Assembly: GCF_030542965.1 (NCBI RefSeq)
Contig: NZ_JAUAOA010000002.1
Location: 186,001 to 250,000, forward strand
DNA: 64,000 nt
Origin: Azotosporobacter soli
Lineage (GTDB): Bacteria; Bacillota; Negativicutes; SG130
Direction: 5' to 3'
The translations under genes were made by a program, and so were the position numbers. Below are positions 58,073 to 64,000 of this stretch, piece by piece; position 1 is the stretch's first letter; each line of letters starts with the position of its first letter. The notes under the pieces were generated by a model, which was given only the letters and a program-made list of their open reading frames with translations, did no database searches and was not told where the DNA came from.

Positions 58073-59248
58073 TCATAGGTTTACACTGCTCGGTATGTTG
58101 ATCAAGCTTGCCGCGATCCGTTCGGCGACTGGGCAGTCCATGCGCGGAAAAGAGCTAAACATCGGCAACGTATACATCAGATCCCACGCCGGACGCGCCA
58201 TGATGCCGCGCTCATGCGCAAGCGTCAGCAGCGCATCGCGCTTTGCGCTAAATTCCGTTTGCAATAAGATGGCATTCAACCAGTAATTGCTGGTACAATG
58301 TTCCGACTCGCTGACAAACGTAACACCGCTGATCTTTGCAAAAGCAGCCTGATAACGCGCAGCCAAATTCCGCTTTTTCGCTAAGAATTGCGGCAGCGTT
58401 TCCAATTGCGCACAGCCTAGCGCCGCGTTGATATTCGGCAAACGATAATTATAGCCGACCATATCATGGCGGAATTCCCATTGATGCGGCAGCTTGGCCT
58501 GCGTCGTCAAATGCTTGGCCAGCCTGCCCAGTTCCGGGTCATTGGTCAAGATCGCACCGCCGCCGCCGGTCGTGATCACCTTGTTGCCGTTAAAACTGAG
58601 CGCAGTCACCCGTCCCCAGTTTCCGGTGTGCTTTCCTTTATAATAGGAACCCAGTGACTCCGCGGCATCCTCAATCAATTCCAGCGAGAATTCTTCGCAG
58701 ACCGCAACCAAGCCTTCCAGATCGACCGGATGGCCGAAAGTATGCATCGGCACGACCGCTTTGATGCGTCGTCCCGTCTTTTTGTTAAAGCAGCCTTCCG
58801 CCTTCACTTCGGCGATCTCGCTCAAATAGCGACGCAGCTTCTTCGCGTCCACGCCGAGTGTGTTCATTTCACTGTCGATGAAATGCGGCACCGCGCCGCA
58901 ATAACTCACTGCATTCGCGGTCGCAATGAACGTCAGCGCCGGCATCAGGACTTCATCGCCTTGCTCGACGCCGACCAGCTTCAGGCAGATGTGAAGCGCG
59001 GCGGTGCCGTTAACCACGGCAACGGCCCGTTTCACGCCGGTAAACTCCGCTAGTTTTTCTTCGAACAAATCGACATATTTGCCCACGGACGATACCCAAC
59101 GCGTATCGATGCATTCTTTGACATACTGCCACTCATTGCCTGCGAACAAGGGCTCATGCAAAGGGACGATCGCGCTATCCGTCTCGATCACGGAGCGGAT
59201 CGTTTCTACAATTTCATTCAAGTTAATGCTTTCCGCTGCATTTTTCAT
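58073..59248 (-). CDS. legC: PLP-dependent sugar 4-aminotransferase (LegC, DegT/DnrJ family)
   Basis: 391 residues. Aspartate-aminotransferase fold type I: VNGTAALHICLKLVGVEQGD, VVPMHTFGHP, LIEDAAESLGSYYKGKHTGN and the cofactor lysine in SFNGNKVITTGGGG. It aminates the 4-keto sugar made by LegB. With legB it is visibly more G+C-rich than the rest of the operon. ATGA overlap with legB. Confidence 0.92.
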   Translation of the reverse strand: MKNAAESINLNEIVETIRSVIETDSAIVPLHEPLFAGNEWQYVKECIDTRWVSSVGKYVDLFEEKLAEFTGVKRAVAVVNGTAALHICLKLVGVEQGDEVLMPALTFIATANAVSYCGAVPHFIDSEMNTLGVDAKKLRRYLSEIAEVKAEGCFNKKTGRRIKAVVPMHTFGHPVDLEGLVAVCEEFSLELIEDAAESLGSYYKGKHTGNWGRVTALSFNGNKVITTGGGGAILTNDPELGRLAKHLTTQAKLPHQWEFRHDMVGYNYRLPNINAALGCAQLETLPQFLAKKRNLAARYQAAFAKISGVTFVSESEHCTSNYWLNAILLQTEFSAKRDALLTLAHERGIMARPAWDLMYTLPMFSSFPRMDCPVAERIAASLINIPSSVNL

Positions 59249-60255
59249 ATGTTATACACATCTGCCTTATATTGTTTTAGGTTCGCCTTGTCGGTGAACC
59301 ACTCGACCGTTTCCTGTAAGCCCCGTTTAAAGCCGTCCCGCCCACCGTAAGCCGGTTCCCAACCAAGCAGAGCCTTCGCTTTTTTATTCTCCGCCCACAA
59401 ACGTTCCACTTCACTCTTTTCCGGACGCAGGCGGTTTTCATCGGTTTCGATTTCAATCGATGCGCCCATCACTTCGGCAATCAGCTTGACCGTATCGCCG
59501 ATTGAGATTTCATAATTGCTGCCGATATTGATTACTTCGCCGACGGCCTTTTCCGCTTCCGCGACCGCGATAAAACCGCGCACCGTATCTTTCACATAAT
59601 TGAAATCACGTGTCGGCGTGATCGAGCCCAGTTTTATCCTGCGCTTGCCGTTGGCGATCTGCGTGATGATCGTCGGGATGACCGCCCTGGCCGACTGCCG
59701 CGGTCCGTAGGTATTGAACGGACGGATGATCGCCACCGGCGTGTTGAACGAATTGTAAAACGACATCGCGATTTGATCCGCGCCGATCTTGCTCGCCGAA
59801 TACGGCGACTGGCCCTGCAACGGATGTTCCTCGGTGATCGGCACAAAGCGTGCCGTACCGTATACTTCGCTGGTCGAGGTGTGCACCACCTTTTCCACGC
59901 CCAGTTCGCGCGCCGCCTGTACGACGTTCAACGTGCCTTTGATATTGGTATCCACATAGGTATCCGGCGAATGATAGGAATAAGGAATGGCGATCAGCGC
60001 AGCCAGATGCAACACGATATCGCAGCCCTTCATCGCGGTCTTGACGCCGTAGGGGTCGCGGATGTCGCCGGAAAACACGTCCAAACTGTCTTTGACCTCT
60101 TGCGCTGCATGATCCAGCCAGCCCCATGAATTAAAAGAATTATAAAGGGTAAAGGCTTTTACGGAATGCCCTCGACGAACTAATTCTTCAGTCAGATGGG
60201 AGCCGATAAAACCATCTGCCCCGGTTATTAAAATACGTTTTTCTTTTTTTTGCAT
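59245..60255 (-). CDS. legB: NAD-dependent sugar-nucleotide 4,6-dehydratase (LegB)
   Basis: 336 residues, extended SDR: LITGADGFIGSHLTEEL, HLAALIAIPYSYHSP, STSEVYG and YSASK with catalytic Tyr/Lys, RPFNTYGPRQSARAVIPTI. The SEVYG and WGWLD segments are typical of LegB-like inner dehydratases. It starts the 6-deoxy-4-keto step of legionaminic acid synthesis. A GGGGGC site precedes the ATG. 230 bases without a gene separate it from the upstream transketolase pair. Confidence 0.9.
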   Translation of the reverse strand: MQKKEKRILITGADGFIGSHLTEELVRRGHSVKAFTLYNSFNSWGWLDHAAQEVKDSLDVFSGDIRDPYGVKTAMKGCDIVLHLAALIAIPYSYHSPDTYVDTNIKGTLNVVQAARELGVEKVVHTSTSEVYGTARFVPITEEHPLQGQSPYSASKIGADQIAMSFYNSFNTPVAIIRPFNTYGPRQSARAVIPTIITQIANGKRRIKLGSITPTRDFNYVKDTVRGFIAVAEAEKAVGEVINIGSNYEISIGDTVKLIAEVMGASIEIETDENRLRPEKSEVERLWAENKKAKALLGWEPAYGGRDGFKRGLQETVEWFTDKANLKQYKADVYNI

Positions 60256-60319
60256 TGGGATTCTTGCCCCCTTTGTTTAACGATCTCATCCCTAATACTT
60301 ATGTCAATAAATCAGATAA

Positions 60320-60475
60320 AGGCACTTTGAGTTCAGTGCCTACTTTTTTATCGTATTCTTTTCTTCAATTGTTAAGTCATTCAATAAGAAAACAGCAAAC
60401 CCTGTTTCAAGATCCAGTAAGATGAACTTGCTTACGCAATCTCCTTACTGATAATTTCTGAAACATGGTTCACTG
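60320..60475. other. Paired inverted repeats between legB and the second transketolase pair
   Basis: GGCACT (60321-60326) and AGTGCC (60335-60340) form a hairpin followed on the plus strand by TACTTTTTT, pointing opposite to all genes here. Next to it a long imperfect inverted repeat joins GTTTCA..CAGTAAG (60403-60420) with CTTACTG..TGAAAC (60444-60463), extending outward to GCAAACCC/GGTTCACTGC. It may end the transketolase transcript in the minus direction. Confidence 0.5.
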
Positions 60476-60485
60476 CAAACATTCC

Positions 60486-61421
60486 TTATTTTTCGTTGTT
60501 CTCCACTTCCCACCGTATTCCAACGTCCTTAAGATTTACCTTTTCAATTTCAAAATGCTTACGCAATCGCTGCTGATGTCCGACGGTGTGTGAATATCGA
60601 TCAGGAACCGCGACTCGTTTGAACTTTATGCCGCAGCCGCTCTCAGCAATTACTTCGGCGACTGCACTGCCAAGTCCTCCGATTATGCTGTGTTCCTCTA
60701 ATGTTATTATCGGCTTTCCGGCTCTGATCAATGTATTGATCTTTTCAATATCCAGCGGCTTAATCGTGTGCATTGAGATAAGTTCTGCATTTATTCCTTT
60801 TGCTGACCATTCGCAAACCCATTGTCGCCCTTGCTCTAGCATATTGCTAGTGGTGATCAGAGCTAAATCCTCTCCGTGCGTCACGCTGATTGCTTTTCCT
60901 AGCGTTATTTCTGTGTCAGCTTCATGAATGTTAACTTCTCCATTTTTCGCCAGACGAATAAACATCGGGCCTTGATGGTGAAAACTTTCCTTCGTCAATG
61001 CTTCTACTTCGATCGGATCACCAGGGCAGCACACCGTCATATTCGGTAACACTCTCATAATGGCAATGTCCTCCAGCGCATGGTGCGTTGCACCTTGCGC
61101 TCCATAAGAAAACCCGGCGCCAACACCAACCAGTCTAATGTTTGTATTCATGTAAGCAGCCTCAAGTCTGATCTGCTCGTAGCAACGCATCGTGATGAAA
61201 GGAATTATACTATAGACATATACTTTATATCCGGATAAAGCCAATCCTGCGGCAACGCCAATCGCATTTTGCTCCGCTATACCTACATTAAGAAAGCGAC
61301 TGGGAAATTCCTCACGAAACGTCTCCAATACCGAAAATCCAAGATCCGGCGTAATTACAAATATACTGTCATCGACCCTTGCCTGCTCTATTAATGTTTT
61401 TATAAATGTATTTCTCATCAT
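60486..61421 (-). CDS. Transketolase-like C-terminal subunit, glycan-cluster copy
   Basis: 311 residues. Pyr domain (VITPDLGFSVLETFREEF; GIAEQNAIGVAAGLA with the catalytic Glu) and C domain (MHTIKPLDIEKI, LEEHSIIGGLGSAVAEV). The same architecture as the protein at 26.1-27.0 kb but clearly diverged and A/T-rich. In a surface-glycan locus it more likely transfers a two-carbon unit to, or from, a sugar intermediate than serves central metabolism (inference). Overlaps its partner gene by 4 bases. Confidence 0.87.
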   Translation of the reverse strand: MMRNTFIKTLIEQARVDDSIFVITPDLGFSVLETFREEFPSRFLNVGIAEQNAIGVAAGLALSGYKVYVYSIIPFITMRCYEQIRLEAAYMNTNIRLVGVGAGFSYGAQGATHHALEDIAIMRVLPNMTVCCPGDPIEVEALTKESFHHQGPMFIRLAKNGEVNIHEADTEITLGKAISVTHGEDLALITTSNMLEQGRQWVCEWSAKGINAELISMHTIKPLDIEKINTLIRAGKPIITLEEHSIIGGLGSAVAEVIAESGCGIKFKRVAVPDRYSHTVGHQQRLRKHFEIEKVNLKDVGIRWEVENNEK

Positions 61422-62221
61422 AACCCATCCAATTCGCGAATTGACTGTTCCAATTGCTCTTCATTTGGCGATTTATAGTGCCATTCCAATTTGTCTTCCA
61501 TAAAAGACACGCCATTGCCTTTTACCGTATGGGCGATAATAACTTTCGGCCCTTTCTGCGGTTTCAGCAGCGCTTCTTCAATCTCACGTAGATTATGTCC
61601 GTTAATTTCACAGGCTTCCCATAAAAATTCTTGCCACCTGCGCTTAATATTTTCTTGTTGAATAATTTCGTTCGTTCGTCCAAAACCTTGTAACTTGTTA
61701 TAGTCCACAATTACAAGCAAATTGTCCAGGTTAATATTGGGTGCAAGCATAATTGCCTCCCACACCGATCCCTCATTGCACTCACCATCACCTAAAAGGA
61801 CGATAATCCTGCCGGGATTATTCTGCAGTTTATTGGCGAGCGCCATCCCCACGCCAATCGACAGCCCATGACCAAGTGAACCTGATGACACTTCTACGCC
61901 GGGAATAGCCTCTTTATCTAAATGACCTGGCAATTTGCCATTATCCGTGTAAAATTCTTCAAGTATTTTTTCGGCAAAGAACCCTCTTTCTGCCAGTGTC
62001 GCATATAAAGCAGCGCTGGCGTGACCTTTGCTTAAAATGAATTTATCCCGCTCTGAAAATTGCGGATTTCTCACATCAATTTTCATTATTTTAAAATAAA
62101 GTACATACAAAATATCCACAATAGATAGACAACTTCCAACGTGCGATGCTTTAGAAACATGCGTCATCTTCACTACATTTTTTTTAATATTTATTAACTT
62201 GCTATTTTTTTTTTCACACAT
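61418..62221 (-). CDS. Transketolase-like N-terminal subunit, glycan-cluster copy
   Basis: 267 residues. TPP-binding GDGECNEGSVWEAIMLA, SKASHVGSCLSIVDILYVLY at the start (SHVG in place of the housekeeping SGHPGG) and FILSKGHASAALYATLAERG. The changed first loop, where the housekeeping enzyme has GHPG, suggests an altered substrate. Probably co-translated with the C-terminal subunit. Rather A/T-rich with many Lys/Ile/Asn codons. Confidence 0.87.
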   Translation of the reverse strand: MCEKKNSKLINIKKNVVKMTHVSKASHVGSCLSIVDILYVLYFKIMKIDVRNPQFSERDKFILSKGHASAALYATLAERGFFAEKILEEFYTDNGKLPGHLDKEAIPGVEVSSGSLGHGLSIGVGMALANKLQNNPGRIIVLLGDGECNEGSVWEAIMLAPNINLDNLLVIVDYNKLQGFGRTNEIIQQENIKRRWQEFLWEACEINGHNLREIEEALLKPQKGPKVIIAHTVKGNGVSFMEDKLEWHYKSPNEEQLEQSIRELDGL

Positions 62222-62252
62222 GCGCTAGCGCTCCTCTATAAATCTGCTCCAT

Positions 62253-63350
62253 TCAAAACCTTATTATTTCCGGTTTGTCTTTAAAGCACAAGATATCACC
62301 ACGATAACCATACTCATTTCTAATAACATTAACAATCTCATCCTGATATGAAATCGCCATGACGATTATCAAATCACTTTCATTCACCTTAGTACTTGTC
62401 GGTTGCGTAATTTCTTCAATGCAATTGACAATATATTTTCCCTGTTTATTTACATCTGAATCAAACACATATCTGAATTTTACTGTTTCCGCAAATGCCG
62501 TCATTATCGATTGCGCCTTTAACCCGGCTCCCCAAACAGAAACTACAGGATACTTGTGTAAACACTGCTTGATCAAGTTATAATCGTCATCTCTTTTGCA
62601 TTTCAATTTGACTGCCTCATTGCTTTTTCTGATAAATATTTCCAAATAATCCCCGTCAAAATTTTCCTGCAACAGCAGTATATCAAACCCGCTGTCAATA
62701 ACCATTTTACACAAACTTAACGGTGTGAAATAATTTATATGATCTGAAAACAGATCGTAATATCGACCTTGTGCTACTATCTTTTGCATGTTGGGCACTT
62801 CAATCAAGCCAACTGCTTCCGTGTCTATTTTTGAATGTATTATTTGTAAAATTTTTGCCGGATCATCCAAATGTTCAAAGACTTGTCGAGCGGCAAACGC
62901 GTCAATTTCCCCCTCAAATTTTGTCTCCTCTGATAGATATTCATTAATTATTGTTAAGCCACGCGCAGTGCATATTTCATAAAACGGTTTAGATGGTTCA
63001 ACGCCCACCACCTTCTCAAAATGCTGCGCTGCTTTCGCTAAAAAATGACCATCACCACAGCCGACTTCAATGAACTGTCTTTTTTGCTTAGCATAGCCAG
63101 CCAATTTTTGCGCTTGCTCACTTTGCAAATTATGCATCTTTGATGAGAATCCGGTAGAAATGATGTATTCATCATAGTTGTTTTCATTGATATAAGGGAT
63201 CTGAAAATGGCCGCACGCCTCACAGTTAAACAGATTCACATCTACGCCTTCCGATAAAATCGGCTCTGAATGAAGCTTCGATGGTTCTATTACAATATTG
63301 GAAAACGTTTCATATAGTGCCGCCTGTTTCCCGCAAATTCTGCATTTCAT
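62253..63350 (-). CDS. SAM-dependent methyltransferase, sugar C-methyltransferase type
   Basis: 365 residues. A zinc-knuckle N terminus (CRICG, CEACG; Methyltransf_13-like), a central SAM domain (FIEVGCGDGHFLAKAA, FEHLDDPAKIL) and a C-terminal Rossmann-like part (VSVWGAGLKAQSIMTAFAE; Methyltransf_14-like). This three-part layout is that of TDP/CDP-sugar C-3 methyltransferases such as TylC3 and NovU, so a branched-chain deoxysugar is a reasonable guess. Overlaps the next upstream gene by 4 bases. Confidence 0.82.
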   Translation of the reverse strand: MKCRICGKQAALYETFSNIVIEPSKLHSEPILSEGVDVNLFNCEACGHFQIPYINENNYDEYIISTGFSSKMHNLQSEQAQKLAGYAKQKRQFIEVGCGDGHFLAKAAQHFEKVVGVEPSKPFYEICTARGLTIINEYLSEETKFEGEIDAFAARQVFEHLDDPAKILQIIHSKIDTEAVGLIEVPNMQKIVAQGRYYDLFSDHINYFTPLSLCKMVIDSGFDILLLQENFDGDYLEIFIRKSNEAVKLKCKRDDDYNLIKQCLHKYPVVSVWGAGLKAQSIMTAFAETVKFRYVFDSDVNKQGKYIVNCIEEITQPTSTKVNESDLIIVMAISYQDEIVNVIRNEYGYRGDILCFKDKPEIIRF

Positions 63351-64000
63351 TTTTCTCCCCCCTGTACTACACTTCGCAAATATCGGATCAACTCGGCTAC
63401 GCCTGTTGCAATATCTGTTTTAGGTCGCCAGCCACTGTCTCTTGTAAGTTTTTCAATATTCGCCTCCAGATACATAACCTGATCCGGTCGATAAGCGACT
63501 TCCCCAAATCCAAGTTCTAATTCAGGATCAATCAAGTCACGCACAAGCTCTACAACGCTTCTGATTGTCTGACTTTTTCCCGAACCAAGATTATAGATTC
63601 CCGTTACTTTTTCCGTTATACCTAGCAGCCAAAATGCTTCGGCAGCATCCACCACCTGAAGATAATCCCATAGCTGCTCGCCTAACGTCAGCATCGGCTT
63701 CTCCCTGCCTAACAATTTTTTTATCACATCCGGCAAAAGCCATCCTTCGTTATCACCCACGCCATACGTGCTAAATATCCTTACCCAAACGACGTCTAAC
63801 CCTAGTTGTTCTCCAACCAGTCGAGACATTCTGCAAGTTGCAAGTTTTGCTTCTCCATATAAGGTTGTCGGTTGCGTCGGATCCGTTTCTGCAATGCGAC
63901 AATGCAACGTTCCATACTCCGCCTGTGAGCCGGCACCGATCCACTTGACACAGCCTAATTCTTTTGCTGCTTTTAGCGTATCAAGTGAAAGTTTTATATT
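63347..64000 (-). CDS. NAD-dependent epimerase/dehydratase (5' end beyond window)
   Basis: 218 codons are visible, open to the window edge (the frame continues NIKLSLDTLKAAKELGCVKW). Extended SDR features: WIGAGSQAEYG, catalytic YGEAK, VRIFSTYGVGDN, YLQVVDAAEAFWLL and GIYNLGSGKSQTIRSV. The N-terminal NAD loop is missing because of the cut. Probably a nucleotide-sugar epimerase or ketoreductase working with the adjacent C-methyltransferase; substrate unknown. Confidence 0.85.
   Translation of the reverse strand, partial: NIKLSLDTLKAAKELGCVKWIGAGSQAEYGTLHCRIAETDPTQPTTLYGEAKLATCRMSRLVGEQLGLDVVWVRIFSTYGVGDNEGWLLPDVIKKLLGREKPMLTLGEQLWDYLQVVDAAEAFWLLGITEKVTGIYNLGSGKSQTIRSVVELVRDLIDPELELGFGEVAYRPDQVMYLEANIEKLTRDSGWRPKTDIATGVAELIRYLRSVVQGGEK

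Overview
The window looks like chromosome of a flagellated, anaerobic, diderm Firmicute of the Negativicutes (Sporomusaceae-like). The basis is Bacillus/Clostridium-type gene order (ftsE-ftsX-envC-like-ctpA-minJ-like-uvrB-uvrA and secA-prfB-DUF2993), Firmicute-style Shine-Dalgarno sites with many TTG/GTG starts, a Tat-exported [FeFe]-hydrogenase with its own cytochrome b, rubredoxin, CsaB-type cell-wall pyruvylation and a flagellar glycosylation locus. The exact genus is inference. Only accC is on the + strand; every other gene is on the - strand.

Layout. 0-9 kb: partial HAD phosphatase, small membrane protein, a signalling group (HPt protein, REC-PP2C phosphatase, chemoreceptor), malate dehydrogenase and a large hybrid histidine kinase. 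9-11.5 kb: zinc-ribbon protein, rubredoxin, TPM-domain protein and LemA. 11.7-25.8 kb: uvrC, accC, uvrA, uvrB, a MinJ-like PDZ protein, CtpA protease, an EnvC/LytM murein hydrolase factor and FtsX/FtsE. 26-34 kb: split transketolase, YitT protein, CsaB, DUF5693 and DUF2993 proteins, and prfB with its programmed +1 frameshift. 34-40.6 kb: secA, a three-gene periplasmic [FeFe]-hydrogenase, a promoter-hairpin unit that may be a small RNA or attenuator, hpf and a cold-shock gene. 40.7-45.1 kb: polar amino-acid ABC transporter with three tandem paralogous binding proteins. 45.4-46.1 kb: second zinc-ribbon gene preceded by a strong promoter and about 240 nt of highly structured, apparently non-coding RNA. 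46.2-48.7 kb: FliD-like cap protein and a calcium-loop protein. 48.9-64 kb: a long, tightly overlapping operon for legionaminic acid (LegB, C, G, H, I, F plus PtmA/E/F-like enzymes), a WbpG/PseA-HisH-HisF amidotransferase trio, and at the upstream end a second split transketolase, a sugar C-methyltransferase and an epimerase cut by the window edge.

How it fits together. The right third most plausibly makes an acetamidino-modified legionaminic acid for flagellin or envelope glycosylation, beside a flagellar cap gene. The hydrogenase would oxidise H2 outside the membrane and pass electrons through cytochrome b to the quinone pool. CsaB and the DUF2993/DUF5693 genes belong to envelope biogenesis.

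Between genes from 0.4 to 45.4 kb there are two dispersed repeat families. Family A has eight copies of a long inverted repeat with TTAACACGAAGA termini and purine/pyrimidine-rich arms, each just downstream of a minus-strand gene. Family B has four copies of a heptad-periodic TGGCTNN array followed by an AGCCGTTCTGCC-like core. Neither is seen in the more A+T-rich glycan region.
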